NCBI GenBank assembly: GCA_020848095.1
Contig: JADLAT010000018.1
Span: 1-58,295, forward strand
Reading direction: 5' to 3'
Length of the DNA: 58,295 bases
From: Alphaproteobacteria bacterium
Lineage (GTDB): Bacteria; Pseudomonadota; Alphaproteobacteria; Micavibrionales; Micavibrionaceae
In this document: piece after piece, positions 35,968 to 44,734 of the stretch
How positions within the stretch are numbered: position 1 is the first letter of the stretch
Layout: every line of letters starts with the position of its first letter
The notes under the pieces: model-generated
The model's database searches: none
What the model was told of the DNA's origin: nothing
What the model saw: only the letters and a program-made list of their open reading frames with translations
Made by a program: the position numbers and the translations under genes

Positions 35968-36233
35968 AAACGCTTCCTCCAACCGTAAAACCCTATAAAC
36001 GTACGCCGGTTTTCACGCAGGAAACGGTGCCGCAAGGGCTTTTGAGAGACCACAACACAAAGGCCGGTACGTGGGGCGTTATCCATGTCCAAAAGGGAGA
36101 GCTGGCGTACATTATCGGGGATTCCCAACCCCATATCCTGAAGCCGGGAAAAAATGGAATCGTGGAGCCGCAGATTTTGCACCACATAAAACCGCTGGGC
36201 GATGTTTCATTTTTCGTTGAATTTTATAAGTGA
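35964..36233 (+). CDS. DUF1971 family protein (TehB/YeaR-like cupin)
   Basis: An 89-residue small cupin-like protein: LPPTVKPYKRTPVFTQETVPQGLLRDHNTKAGTWG is the family start (given here only as context), with VHVQKG-type strand VIHVQKGELAYII, GIVEPQILHHIKPLG and FFVEFY at the end. Homologues such as YeaR respond to nitrate and NO in E. coli. It is coupled to the truncated haemoglobin gene by a 4-base overlap. The stop codon lies one base from the 3' end of a convergent tRNA gene. Confidence 0.85.
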   Translation: MKTLPPTVKPYKRTPVFTQETVPQGLLRDHNTKAGTWGVIHVQKGELAYIIGDSQPHILKPGKNGIVEPQILHHIKPLGDVSFFVEFYK

Positions 36234-36234
36234 A

Positions 36235-36310
36235 TGGCAGGGGCGACAGGATTCGAACCTGCGACCTAAGGTTTTGGAGACCTTCGCTCTACCAACTGAG
36301 CTACACCCCT
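36235..36310 (-). tRNA. trpT: tRNA-Trp (anticodon CCA)
   Basis: A 76-base tRNA read leftward. The acceptor stem AGGGGTG pairs with CGCCCCT, the D-arm has TAGCTCAGTTGGTAGAGC, the anticodon stem AAGGT/ACCTT encloses CTCCAAA with anticodon CCA, and the T-arm has GGTTCGAATCC. The 3' CCA is encoded in the DNA (36235-36237), preceded by discriminator G. It lies between the convergent DUF1971 gene (1 base away) and glyS. Confidence 0.97.
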
Positions 36311-36395
36311 ATACACTGACCGCCTTAGCAATACCCTTTTTGTTTATAAAAATAAAGATTTTTCAATCCGGGCGAAAAACTTGGGGGCGGGCGGC

Positions 36396-37913
36396 TTATC
36401 CCTTCATCTTCTCCCGCAGGAAATCCCCGGCTTTATCGAGCGCGATGCGCTCTTGCGCCATGGTGTTGCGCTCCCGCACCGTGATAGAGCCATCACTGGC
36501 CGTATCATTATCAATGGTGAAGCAATAGGGCGTGCCGATTTCGTCCTGCCGGGCGTAACGCTTGCCGATATTTTGTTTTACATCCAGATCCACCGCGAAT
36601 TCCTCACGCAGGGCAAGATACAGCTTCGTAGCGGTCGGGACGTGCTCTTCCTTGGCGGTCAGGGGCAGAATCGCCGCCTTCTTAGGCGCCATGGACGGGG
36701 TGAAATTCAGATACACGCCAGAGGGGCGGCCCGGGTCCGGCGTATAGGCCTCACAGATCAACGCCAGAACGCCGCGCGTTAAACCGGCCGCCGGCTCGAT
36801 CACATGAGGAATATAACGCTCATTCGTGGTTTGATCGAGATATTCAAGCTTGGTGCCGGAATGTTTTTGATGCTGCGTCAGGTCAAAATCGCAACGATGG
36901 GCGATGCCCTCGAGCTCCCCGAAATCGGGCGCGGTAAACGGAAATTTATACTCAATATCCGCCGTGCCAAGCCCGGCCTTGGCGTAATGCGATAATTCAT
37001 CCTGATCATGGTTGCGGATTTGTAAATTTTCATCGGACAGGCCCAGCGATTTCCAGAATTTAACGCGTTCCTTGAACCAGAAATCCTGCCATTTTTTGGC
37101 ATCTTCGCCTTTACAGAACCATTCCATCTCCATTTGTTCAAATTCGCGGCTACGGAAAATAAAATTGCGCGGCGTGACTTCATTACGAAACGCCTTGCCG
37201 ATCTGCGCAATGCCGAAGGGCATTTTAACGCGGCTGGAATCCAGCACATTTTTAAAGTTCAGGAAAATCCCCTGCGCAGTTTCGGGGCGGAGATAGGCCT
37301 TGTTATCCTCTCCCGCCGTTGCACCAACAAAGGTATGAAACATAAGGTTAAACTGCTTGGGTTCGGTCAGCGTGCCAAATTCCCTGGCATCGGGCCCAAG
37401 CACATTAGCCAGATTTCCCAAAATTGCGGGGTCGTTAAAATCATATTTTTGATATTCTGCCAGATCGGTGCTAAAGCCGATTTTTTTTAGCCGCCTGCTC
37501 TTTTCCTCTTCTTCGGCCTCTTGATGAAACGCAACAAACTTTTCCTTGCCCGGTTCGGATTTTTTCCAAAGATACGCCACCAGATGATCTGCGCGGTATC
37601 GCAGCTTGGTTTCCTTGCAATCCATCATCGGGTCGGAAAATCCACCGACATGGCCCGAGGCCTCCCACGCTTTAGGATTTTGAATGATAGAGGAATCAAG
37701 GCCAACAATCTCCACCGGCGCACCGTCAGGGCCAATCGGCGGACAGGTCACCATAGCTTTCCACCAGAGATCCCGCAGATTGTTTTTCAGCTCCACGCCC
37801 AGAGGGCCGTAATCCCAAAAACCGTTAATACCGCCGTAAATGTCCGAGGCGGGAAATACGAATCCCCGGCGTTTGCACAGGGCAACAATGTCTTTCATAT
37901 CCTTGGTCGTCAT
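36396..37913 (-). CDS. glyS: Glycyl-tRNA synthetase, single-chain (alpha2 dimer) type
   Basis: A 505-residue class II synthetase of the GRS1/alpha2 type, not the alpha2beta2 GlyQ-GlyS pair usual in proteobacteria. Class II motifs are seen: DIYGGINGFWDYGPLG at the start, motif 2 in IAQIGKAFRNEVTPRNFIFRSREF, with EMEWF following, and motif 3 in GLTRGVLALICEAY. The C-terminal anticodon domain contains PLTAKEEHVPTATKLYLALRE and GKRYARQDEIGTPYC. It charges tRNA-Gly. Downstream tRNA-Trp is on the same strand, 85 bases away. The type is unusual for the class and suggests either an ancestral trait or replacement by transfer. Confidence 0.95.
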   Translation of the reverse strand: MTTKDMKDIVALCKRRGFVFPASDIYGGINGFWDYGPLGVELKNNLRDLWWKAMVTCPPIGPDGAPVEIVGLDSSIIQNPKAWEASGHVGGFSDPMMDCKETKLRYRADHLVAYLWKKSEPGKEKFVAFHQEAEEEEKSRRLKKIGFSTDLAEYQKYDFNDPAILGNLANVLGPDAREFGTLTEPKQFNLMFHTFVGATAGEDNKAYLRPETAQGIFLNFKNVLDSSRVKMPFGIAQIGKAFRNEVTPRNFIFRSREFEQMEMEWFCKGEDAKKWQDFWFKERVKFWKSLGLSDENLQIRNHDQDELSHYAKAGLGTADIEYKFPFTAPDFGELEGIAHRCDFDLTQHQKHSGTKLEYLDQTTNERYIPHVIEPAAGLTRGVLALICEAYTPDPGRPSGVYLNFTPSMAPKKAAILPLTAKEEHVPTATKLYLALREEFAVDLDVKQNIGKRYARQDEIGTPYCFTIDNDTASDGSITVRERNTMAQERIALDKAGDFLREKMKG

Positions 37914-38059
37914 GGGCTTGGTATCTCTGTATTTGTTAGGTTGGTGACAAAATGTACTCTGGCGCGATGGGCCTTTAAATTCAAGGTATTTCCTTATATC
38001 TCCCCTCTTGTTTTTGCGTCTTTTTGCCCTAGGTGATAGGCTAATGACCAGAAAGGAGA

Positions 38060-38311
38060 ATGATCCTGGCCATTTATGATGGATCGATCCTCCAGCAAAG
38101 CCCGATAGCCGGACTCAAAGGGGTTGTCGATAGAAATCTCAAAGGAAGCGCGTTACAAGAAGCCCAGCGGGAACTGATCTCCGGGACCGGGTTTGCGTTC
38201 AGGGCGCCCGATGATGAGAGTATTTACGGCGATATGTTCAGCACCGAAACGCATAAGCGCTTTATGGAGAGCCTTTACAAATACACTTTCAAGCCTGATT
38301 CTACGCCTTAA
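38060..38311 (+). CDS. Small protein of unknown function (83 residues)
   Basis: An 83-residue soluble protein with no motif I recognise. The sequence is mixed in composition, with FAFRAPDDESIYGDMF in the middle and an aromatic, basic end (ESLYKYTFKP). It has AAAGGAG just before the start, but the site touches the ATG, so translation may start at the CTG two codons later instead. It stands alone between glyS and the next small gene. The good coding look and ribosome site argue for a real gene, without a predicted role. Confidence 0.5.
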   Translation: MILAIYDGSILQQSPIAGLKGVVDRNLKGSALQEAQRELISGTGFAFRAPDDESIYGDMFSTETHKRFMESLYKYTFKPDSTP

Positions 38312-38480
38312 ACGCGCTTGAATCAGCGTTGTCAGGAGGTTGTATTTATCTGCACATTCTGCGCGGAGGTCTGTTTTTGTGCGATTTTTATACCTATTGC
38401 AGCGGCTAATTTTTTCATAATTTCTTGCAATTTTTGCGCTGTTGCTTTATCATGCACTTAAATGAACAAGGAGAAGCCAA

Positions 38481-38708
38481 ATGACCGGATCTTCTATTGC
38501 ACATATTAACGACGCCTCCGCCCTCAAGAAAGAGGGGGGCCCTAACTTGGCTGAAGCGCAGCGTCTCATGCAGAAGGGCGGGCGGCAAAGACTCGAGCAA
38601 GAAGAAAAAAATGAGGGCTTAGTCTGGGGTGCTGTTCTTATGGCGAGCGTTAACAAGTTTTTAGCGCAGTTCGACCTGCAAAATGAGCCGGAGCCTAGTC
38701 AGGCCTAG
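38481..38708 (+). CDS. Small protein of unknown function (75 residues)
   Basis: A 75-residue protein: a polar N-terminus, a charged helical middle (LAEAQRLMQKGGRQRLEQEEKNEG), then an amphipathic or weakly hydrophobic segment WGAVLMASVNKFLAQF and an acidic C-terminus. AAGGAG lies 7 bases before the ATG, a strong ribosome site. The segment could bind a membrane surface or another protein. The stop lies 8 bases from the convergent protease gene. No family recognised. Confidence 0.55.
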   Translation: MTGSSIAHINDASALKKEGGPNLAEAQRLMQKGGRQRLEQEEKNEGLVWGAVLMASVNKFLAQFDLQNEPEPSQA

Positions 38709-38715
38709 GATTTTC

Positions 38716-40146
38716 TTAACGCAGTATAATTTTGCGTATGCGCCCCGCGGTCTCGGTAACCAGAGCGATGCCGCGGCCAGCGGAGGCTTTTAACGCTTTT
38801 TCCACATCGCCCACCGTGTTAACCGTTTGGCCGTTGATCTCCAGCAAGCGGCTTCCTACACTGACCAGAGCGACGGCGGGGGCGTTTCTTTCAATATCCA
38901 GGACCACCACGCCTTCCTGCGAATCCTCAATACCCAGCTGGGTGGCCACGGCCGGGTTCAAATTGGCTATGGTGGCGCCGCTCAAAAGATGATTCCCCCC
39001 TAAAAGCTTTTGATTGCGCGGCGGGTCATCGGGCGGCATTATTGCCTTAACCTCAAGAGTTTCAGGCTTTTTCTGCCGCAGAATTTCCACCTTGGCGGTT
39101 TTACCAAGCGGAACCATGGCCATTCTGAATTTCATCTCTGCGGCATCGCGAATTACCCGCCCCTCAATGCTTGTAATGACATCACCCACACGAATTCCGG
39201 CCTTTTTAAAGGGGCTTGCCTCATGCAAAGTTGTTATCAAGGCGCCATGGGGGCTTTTCAGGCCCAGAGAATCGCCAATATCGGGGGTTATATTCTGCGC
39301 CGAGACGCCGAGCCATGGCCGCGTGATGCCGCTTGCGCCGGAAAGCCCTGCTTTTTCAGCTGCAATTACGGAGGCCACCATTTCCGAGGGGATAGCAAAG
39401 CCGATCCCCAAAGATCCGCCGCTGCGCGAATAAATGGCCGTATTTATGCCAACAACGCCCCCATCCAGCGCCACAAGCGGCCCCCCTGAATTACCGGGAT
39501 TGATGGCTGCATCGGTCTGGATAAAAAAGCTGTAATCATTGATATCAAGGCTGGAGCGGCCCTGGGCCGAGATAATGCCGCTGGTGACCGTTTGCCCCAT
39601 ACCGAAAGGATTACCAATTGCAAGAACAAGGTCACCGACCTCCAGCGTTTCACTGGGGGTGAGCCTTACAAAGGGCAGTTTTTCTACGCCGGGCTCAACC
39701 CTGAGGAGCGCCAGATCGGACGCATCATCACGCAGCGCCAGCGTAGCATCAAATTCCCGTCCATCGGCCAGAACCACTGTGATTTCCTCCGCATCGCGGA
39801 CCACATGCGCGTTGGTCACGACCAGCCCCGCCGGGTCAACGATCGTACCGCTGCCCAAAGCACTTTCGATTTGCTGGCGCATCTGGCCTCTGAAAAGATC
39901 CTGACGAAAGAACGGTGCAAAAAAGGGATCCCCCATAAAAGGGTTACGTATTGATTTGGAAACGGTCCGTTTCGTATATATATTAACCACCGCAGGGGCT
40001 GTCATTTTCACCAATGGCGCAAAAGAGAGCTGAATTTGCGTTTTACTTTGGGGAAGCTCACGGCCCTGCGCACCCGCAGGGGCGGCCCGGAATACAAAGC
40101 AGGCAAGAATGAGCAGTAGAACCGGATAAAAAAACCTGTTAATCAT
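38716..40146 (-). CDS. Periplasmic serine protease, Do/DegP-like (HtrA family)
   Basis: A 476-residue HtrA protease. A signal peptide occupies residues 1-27 (FRAAPAGAQG). The trypsin-like domain has the full triad His114 (TNAHVV), Asp144 (DASDLALL) and Ser220 (NPGNSGGPL). Two PDZ domains follow: the first with VSAQNITPDIGDSLGLKSPHGALI, about 285-370, the second, about 385-476, with GVVVLDIERNAPAV and a short end. It degrades or chaperones misfolded envelope proteins. It diverges from panB with 51 bases between, where no operator is evident. DegP and DegQ cannot be told apart from this. Confidence 0.93.
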   Translation of the reverse strand: MINRFFYPVLLLILACFVFRAAPAGAQGRELPQSKTQIQLSFAPLVKMTAPAVVNIYTKRTVSKSIRNPFMGDPFFAPFFRQDLFRGQMRQQIESALGSGTIVDPAGLVVTNAHVVRDAEEITVVLADGREFDATLALRDDASDLALLRVEPGVEKLPFVRLTPSETLEVGDLVLAIGNPFGMGQTVTSGIISAQGRSSLDINDYSFFIQTDAAINPGNSGGPLVALDGGVVGINTAIYSRSGGSLGIGFAIPSEMVASVIAAEKAGLSGASGITRPWLGVSAQNITPDIGDSLGLKSPHGALITTLHEASPFKKAGIRVGDVITSIEGRVIRDAAEMKFRMAMVPLGKTAKVEILRQKKPETLEVKAIMPPDDPPRNQKLLGGNHLLSGATIANLNPAVATQLGIEDSQEGVVVLDIERNAPAVALVSVGSRLLEINGQTVNTVGDVEKALKASAGRGIALVTETAGRIRKIILR

Positions 40147-40197
40147 GTAGAAAATCTAGGCTCGCATCTTTAAAATCTCAAGAGGCAAAATAAAAAA

Positions 40198-41010
40198 ATG
40201 CGCTTGACCCTCTCAGACATTCAATCCCGAAAGAACCCGGATGAGCCGCTGGTGTGCCTGACAGCCTACACGACCCCGATGGCGCGCAGCCTTTGCCCGC
40301 ATGTCGATCTTTTGCTGGTCGGCGATAGTGTGGGAACCGTTTTATACGGCATGCCTGATACAACGGGCGTCACGCTTGATATGATGATCCAGCATGGCCG
40401 CGCCGTTATGCGCGCAGCCCCGGATGTTCCGGTTATCATTGATATGCCCTATGGCACTTACGAAGACAGCCCGGCGCAGGCCCTGAGCAATGCGCGGCGC
40501 ATCCTGCAGGAGACCGGCGCGCACGGTGTGAAGCTGGAAGGCGGCGTGGATATGGCGGAGATCATTGCTGCGCTCACGGATACGGGGATTGCCGTTATGG
40601 GGCATATCGGGCTGCAACCTCAATCCGTTAAGAAAGACGGCGGCTATAAGATCAAGGGGAAAACCTCCGCCCAGATCGAAGCGTTGATGGCCGATGCCCG
40701 CGCGGTTGAAAACGCCGGTGTTTTTGCCCTTGTCATTGAGGGCACAATCGCCGAAACGGCCAGTCAATTAACGCGTGCCGTGGGCATCCCCACCATCGGC
40801 ATAGGCGGCTCTCCCGAATGCGATGGGCAGATATTGGTTACGGAGGATCTGCTCGGCCTGCTCCATGGCCATAAACCTAAATTTGCGCGTGAATATGCCC
40901 ATTTGCGCGGTGATATTGATAAAGCCGCTGCCCGATTTGCCGATGATGTGCGCAAAAGGACATTCCCCCTCCCTGATAATCTCTATACGCGAAGCACTGG
41001 AAAGACCTGA
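40198..41010 (+). CDS. panB: 3-methyl-2-oxobutanoate hydroxymethyltransferase
   Basis: A 270-residue TIM-barrel enzyme that adds a hydroxymethyl group from methylene-tetrahydrofolate to alpha-ketoisovalerate, the first committed step of pantothenate synthesis. Metal and substrate residues lie in LLLVGDSVGTVLYG, VIIDMPYGTYEDS, KLEGGVDM and GHIGLQPQSV; the catalytic Glu is in LVIEGTIAE. Length is normal. It is followed after 5 bases by panC. Confidence 0.96.
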   Translation: MRLTLSDIQSRKNPDEPLVCLTAYTTPMARSLCPHVDLLLVGDSVGTVLYGMPDTTGVTLDMMIQHGRAVMRAAPDVPVIIDMPYGTYEDSPAQALSNARRILQETGAHGVKLEGGVDMAEIIAALTDTGIAVMGHIGLQPQSVKKDGGYKIKGKTSAQIEALMADARAVENAGVFALVIEGTIAETASQLTRAVGIPTIGIGGSPECDGQILVTEDLLGLLHGHKPKFAREYAHLRGDIDKAAARFADDVRKRTFPLPDNLYTRSTGKT

Positions 41011-41015
41011 ATTTC

Positions 41016-41870
41016 ATGAGCATTCCCTTCTCCCCTACAGAGCGCCCTTTACTGCATATCGAGCGGGCGAGCGACCTGATGAGCATCGTTACGCGCTGGA
41101 AAGCGCAAGACCTCCGCGTTGGGTTTGTGCCCACAATGGGCGCGCTCCATGATGGGCATTTAAGCCTCGTGCAGCGCGCGCGGGCTCAATCCGACCGCGT
41201 AATTGTGAGCATCTTTGTGAATCCCGCGCAATTTGCCCCGCATGAGGATTTTGATTCCTATCCGCGCCTCATCGACAAGGACCTAAAAATGCTTCAGGCC
41301 GAAGGGGTAGATCTGGCCTATACCCCGCTTGCGGCAGAAATTTATCCGAATGGCCCAACCATTACGACCAAAGTGGGCGCGGCGGCGGCGGGGCTGGAAT
41401 CTGACTTTCGGCCACATTTTTTTGATGGGGTGACCACTGTTGTTCACACACTGTTTCAGCAGACGCAGCCGGATATAGCTGTTTTTGGCGAAAAGGATTT
41501 TCAGCAGCTCATGGTTATCCGTGAAATGGTGGCCAGAGAGAATATGCCGATTGAGATTATCGGCGCGCCCATCATGCGTGATGAGAACGGGCTGGCGCTT
41601 TCCTCCCGCAATGCCTATTTATCCGCAGAAGAACGCGGACAGGCCGATATGCTTAACCAGATTATCTACAATGCCGCATACCGCATTGCCGAAATGACAG
41701 ACCCCGCCACGCTGGATACGATTTTAGAAGACGCCCGGCAGGCAATTACAATTTGTGGCTTTGATAAAGTGGATTATGTTTCTCTGCGCTGGAACCGGGT
41801 TTTAGCGGCCGCCTGGCTCGGCAAAACGCGCCTGATTGATAATTGCGCCGTAATAAACAACCCGCAATAA
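41016..41870 (+). CDS. panC: Pantothenate synthetase (pantoate-beta-alanine ligase)
   Basis: A 284-residue ATP-dependent ligase of the nucleotidyltransferase superfamily that joins pantoate and beta-alanine. The HIGH-like motif is in PTMGALHDGHLSLV, with SIFVNPAQFAPHEDFDSYPR, the FGEKDFQQL ATP-binding loop and the KMSKS-like LSSRN near residue 190. It completes pantothenate synthesis with panB; panD and panE are not in the window. Ends at a terminator shared with rplQ. Confidence 0.96.
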   Translation: MSIPFSPTERPLLHIERASDLMSIVTRWKAQDLRVGFVPTMGALHDGHLSLVQRARAQSDRVIVSIFVNPAQFAPHEDFDSYPRLIDKDLKMLQAEGVDLAYTPLAAEIYPNGPTITTKVGAAAAGLESDFRPHFFDGVTTVVHTLFQQTQPDIAVFGEKDFQQLMVIREMVARENMPIEIIGAPIMRDENGLALSSRNAYLSAEERGQADMLNQIIYNAAYRIAEMTDPATLDTILEDARQAITICGFDKVDYVSLRWNRVLAAAWLGKTRLIDNCAVINNPQ

Positions 41871-41898
41871 AAAACGGACCCCTCAAGGCCCGTTTTTT
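41869..41898. terminator. Bidirectional terminator between panC and rplQ
   Basis: AAAAAACGGACC and GGCCCGTTTTTT form a stem with one mismatch around CCTCAA, with A and T tracts on the outside. It can stop both the panBC transcript and the leftward ribosomal cluster. Confidence 0.8.
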
Positions 41899-41923
41899 GA
41901 ATTTCATAAAGATTAAAGCGGTT

Positions 41924-42502
41924 CTATACGGATACTTTTTTCCGGATAGGTGACTTGGTGGCCGGAGCCTTCTTCCCGGGATTTTGTGCCGGGGAAGATT
42001 TTCCGGGTCCTTTTTTAGCTACCGGTTTCTTTGCCGGAGCTTTTTTCGCTGCTTTTTCTTCCGCTACGGCCTCAACCGCTTCCTCATCAAAAGATGTAGG
42101 ACCGGAATCCTGACCTTTGGCGCTTTCGTCGCGGTCCACAAGCTCAATAACGGCCATAGGCGCGGCATCACCATAACGGAAGCCCGCCTTCATAACACGG
42201 ACATAACCACCCTGACGGCTTTCATAACGCTCGGCCAGAATCTCAAAAAGCTTTTTAACCTGCGCTTCATCACGCAAAATCGAGATGGCCTGACGACGCT
42301 TGGCTAAAGCCGTTTCCGGTTTTGCGGCGGCCTGTTTTCCAAGCGTAATAAGTTTTTCAACGTAAGGCTTGATAGCCTTGGCTTTGACCAATGTTGTCTT
42401 GATCTGCTCATGCTTGATGATTGAGGCGGCCATATTGGCCATCATCGCCTTACGGTGCGAAGAGTCGCGTCCCAGTCTTTTTTGTCTATTCCCGTGGTTC
42501 AT
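41924..42502 (-). CDS. rplQ: 50S ribosomal protein L17 with Lys/Ala/Pro-rich C-terminal extension
   Basis: A 192-residue L17. The conserved core is residues 1-120 ([55 protein letters not shown]). It is followed by about 70 residues that are first acidic and then rich in Lys, Ala and Pro ([18 protein letters not shown]), much longer than in E. coli (127 residues). AAAGGACT precedes the ATG. Last gene of the alpha operon, separated from rpoA by a probable terminator. Confidence 0.95.
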   Translation of the reverse strand: MNHGNRQKRLGRDSSHRKAMMANMAASIIKHEQIKTTLVKAKAIKPYVEKLITLGKQAAAKPETALAKRRQAISILRDEAQVKKLFEILAERYESRQGGYVRVMKAGFRYGDAAPMAVIELVDRDESAKGQDSGPTSFDEEAVEAVAEEKAAKKAPAKKPVAKKGPGKSSPAQNPGKKAPATKSPIRKKVSV

Positions 42503-42620
42503 TCTTTTAGTCCTTTTCTCTCTTCGCCCTTTTCAAGGCCTGTGGCAGCGGCTTCACGCATGAAGACCATTTCAAACAACCGTTTTTTGCACGTCCCTGC
42601 TCTTGAGCGCAGCCGTTACA

Positions 42621-42647
42621 AAACGGGCGGGGGAACAGCCCCCCGCA
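42621..42647 (-). terminator. Terminator-like hairpin between rpoA and rplQ
   Basis: On the minus strand GCGGGGG pairs with CCCCCGC around a short loop, followed by CCGTTTTG. It is a very stable stem just after rpoA and could reduce rplQ transcription or mark an RNA processing point. Confidence 0.5.
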
Positions 42648-42656
42648 TTTACTTCC

Positions 42657-43673
42657 TTAAAATTGCTGGTCATCAACCTTTTTGGCGACTTCCTCAATAT
42701 TCTCAGGCGGCCAACCCTCGACCTGCATACCCAGATGCAGACCCATGATCGACAGCACTTCTTTAATCTCATTCAAGGATTTACGGCCAAAGTTAGGCGT
42801 ACGCAGCATGTCGCCTTCCGATTTTTGAACCAGATCACCGATATAAACGATGTTATCGTTTTTAAGGCAATTGGCAGAACGAACGGACAGCTCCAGTTCA
42901 TCAACTTTCTTAAGCAGGTTTTTGTTAAAGGGCAGCTCTGCGGCCTCTTCACCGGCGGTGGCTTCGGTTGGTTCTTCAAAGTTCACGAAGACCTGAAGCT
43001 GGTCCTGCAGAATGCGCGCGGCATAGGCCACAGCATCCTCAGGGGAAATCACGCCGTTTGTCTGAATGTTCAGTGTCAGCTTGTCGTAGTCTGTGATCTG
43101 ACCAACGCGGGTATCTTCCACTTCATAAGTCACCTTACGAACAGGGGAAAACACGGAATCCACAGGAATTAACCCAACAGGGGCTTCTTCTGGACGATTT
43201 TGAGAAGCCGGGCGGTAACCCTTACCCGTATCAACCGTCATTTCCATGGAGAGCTTTGCGCCCTTATCCAGCGTACAAATCACCAGATCCGGGTTCATGA
43301 TTTCGATATCAGCACCCGCTTCGATCTGCGCGGCGGTCACCTCACATGGGCCAACGGCGGAAAGACGCATTCTTTTCGGGCCTTCAGCATGCATACGCAC
43401 AGCCAGCGCCTTAATATTCAAAATGATGTCCGTTACATCCTCGCGAACACCCTCGATAGAGGAAAACTCATGCAGCACGCCGTCAATCTGCACGGCGGTT
43501 ACAGCCGCGCCCTGCAAGGAGGAGAGCAAAATACGGCGCAGGGCATTGCCCATTGTCAAACCAAAACCGCGCTCCAGCGGCTCGGCAACGACTTTGCCCG
43601 TATTGGGGGTGGTGCTATGGGCGATATCCAGTTTTGCGGGCTTAATCAGCTCCTGCCAGTTCTTCTGTATCAT
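42657..43673 (-). CDS. rpoA: RNA polymerase alpha subunit
   Basis: A 338-residue alpha subunit. The ATG at 43673 gives the canonical [12 protein letters not shown] start and has GAGGA upstream; a TTG nine codons earlier is unlikely. The N-terminal domain (1-235) carries [21 protein letters not shown] for assembly, and the C-terminal domain (about 250-325) has [25 protein letters not shown] and the [13 protein letters not shown] determinants for UP-element and activator contacts. Normal length. Confidence 0.98.
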   Translation of the reverse strand: MIQKNWQELIKPAKLDIAHSTTPNTGKVVAEPLERGFGLTMGNALRRILLSSLQGAAVTAVQIDGVLHEFSSIEGVREDVTDIILNIKALAVRMHAEGPKRMRLSAVGPCEVTAAQIEAGADIEIMNPDLVICTLDKGAKLSMEMTVDTGKGYRPASQNRPEEAPVGLIPVDSVFSPVRKVTYEVEDTRVGQITDYDKLTLNIQTNGVISPEDAVAYAARILQDQLQVFVNFEEPTEATAGEEAAELPFNKNLLKKVDELELSVRSANCLKNDNIVYIGDLVQKSEGDMLRTPNFGRKSLNEIKEVLSIMGLHLGMQVEGWPPENIEEVAKKVDDQQF

Positions 43674-43733
43674 CTCAGTCCTCGGTTTATATGTGTTCAA
43701 TTAACTTAAAAGTACCAAATCGTAGCGGGTAAA

Positions 43734-43767
43734 CGGCCGCAAGGAGAAAATCTGCCCCTTGCGGCTG
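43734..43767 (-). other. Stem-loop between rpsK and rpoA
   Basis: GCCGCAAGG pairs exactly with CCTTGCGGC around a 12-base loop, and the stem extends to about 12 pairs. There is no T run after it on the minus strand (TTTACCC), so it is more likely an RNA stability, processing or regulatory element in the alpha operon than a terminator. It fills the 72-base space before rpoA. Confidence 0.5.
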
Positions 43768-43772
43768 TAAAA

Positions 43773-44159
43773 CTATACCCGTCTTCTTTTGCGCGGGCGG
43801 CACCCGTTATGCGGAATCGGCGTAATATCATTGATCATCTTGATCGTGAAGCCGATGCTCTGCAATGCGCGCAGCGCCGATTCGCGGCCGGAACCGGGGC
43901 CCTTGGCGCGAACATCAAGTTCTTTCATGCCGTGTTCCTGAGCCTTACGGCCAGCATCTTCCGCGGCCATCTGCGCCGCATAGGGCGTAGATTTTCTGGA
44001 CCCTTTGAAGCCCATCATCCCCGAGGAGGACCAGGACACTGCATTACCCTGAGCGTCCGAGATCGTAATGATCGTGTTATTGAACGTGGAGTTCACATGA
44101 ACGATACCCGAAACAATGTTTTTCTTTTCTTTTCTTTTTGTCTTTACTGGTCTTGCCAT
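43773..44159 (-). CDS. rpsK: 30S ribosomal protein S11
   Basis: A 128-residue S11 of normal length: basic N-terminus, [47 protein letters not shown] and the C-terminal [12 protein letters not shown]. It lies in the platform of the 30S subunit near the mRNA exit. It starts 13 bases after rpsM. Confidence 0.98.
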   Translation of the reverse strand: MARPVKTKRKEKKNIVSGIVHVNSTFNNTIITISDAQGNAVSWSSSGMMGFKGSRKSTPYAAQMAAEDAGRKAQEHGMKELDVRAKGPGSGRESALRALQSIGFTIKMINDITPIPHNGCRPRKRRRV

Positions 44160-44172
44160 TTTTCATGCCCCC

Positions 44173-44544
44173 CTATTTCTTCTTGCCGGCGATCGGCTTG
44201 GCCGGACCCTTACGGGTGCGGGCATTGGTTTTTGTACGCTGACCACGAACCGTCAAGCCAGAGCGATGACGCAAGCCACGATAGCATTTCATATCCATCA
44301 GGCGTTTAATGTTCATAGAGACTTCGCGGCGCAGATCGCCCTCGATCTTATAAGCATCGCTGTCGATCTCGGTACGGATGCGGTTGAGCGTATCCTCATC
44401 GAGTTCGCCCATGCGCTTTTGCACGTCAATTCCTAATTTTTCACAGATTTTAAAAGCGGTCACGCGACCGACCCCATGGATATAGGTCAGTGCTATGGGA
44501 GCGCGCTTCTTGTCCGGCACATTCACGCCAGCAATACGGGCCAT
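44173..44544 (-). CDS. rpsM: 30S ribosomal protein S13
   Basis: A 123-residue S13: [26 protein letters not shown], ending in the basic [18 protein letters not shown] tail that reaches the P-site tRNA. Normal length. A 190-base gap separates it from adk, containing a hairpin that may end the upstream transcript. No rpmJ gene lies before it. Confidence 0.98.
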   Translation of the reverse strand: MARIAGVNVPDKKRAPIALTYIHGVGRVTAFKICEKLGIDVQKRMGELDEDTLNRIRTEIDSDAYKIEGDLRREVSMNIKRLMDMKCYRGLRHRSGLTVRGQRTKTNARTRKGPAKPIAGKKK

Positions 44545-44641
44545 TATATCTTCCTTTCAAATTTTTCGGGCCTCCCCAAACCATTCGGGGATTTCCTGCC
44601 AAACCGTTGTCAGCTCCGCTCGTTACACTTGCACTGCGCCG

Positions 44642-44679
44642 GTTTGTAAACAAACAGGTTTCGCATATACAGCGAAACC
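44642..44679 (-). terminator. Probable terminator after adk
   Basis: GGTTTCGC and GCGAAACC (44657-44679) form an exact 8-pair stem; on the minus strand it is followed by TGTTTGTTT, itself part of a second small dyad (GTTTGT/ACAAAC). It lies in the adk-rpsM gap and would separate rpsM-rpsK-rpoA from secY-adk. Confidence 0.55.
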
Positions 44680-44734
44680 GTTGCGGAGTATATGGATTAT
44701 AGGCAGCAGGTCAACAGTTTTTTTGGGACGGGGG

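Noticed and set aside
44545..44734. Missing rpmJ (L36) gene between secY/adk and rpsM
   Set aside because: In many alphaproteobacteria rpmJ lies elsewhere, so its absence is not remarkable.
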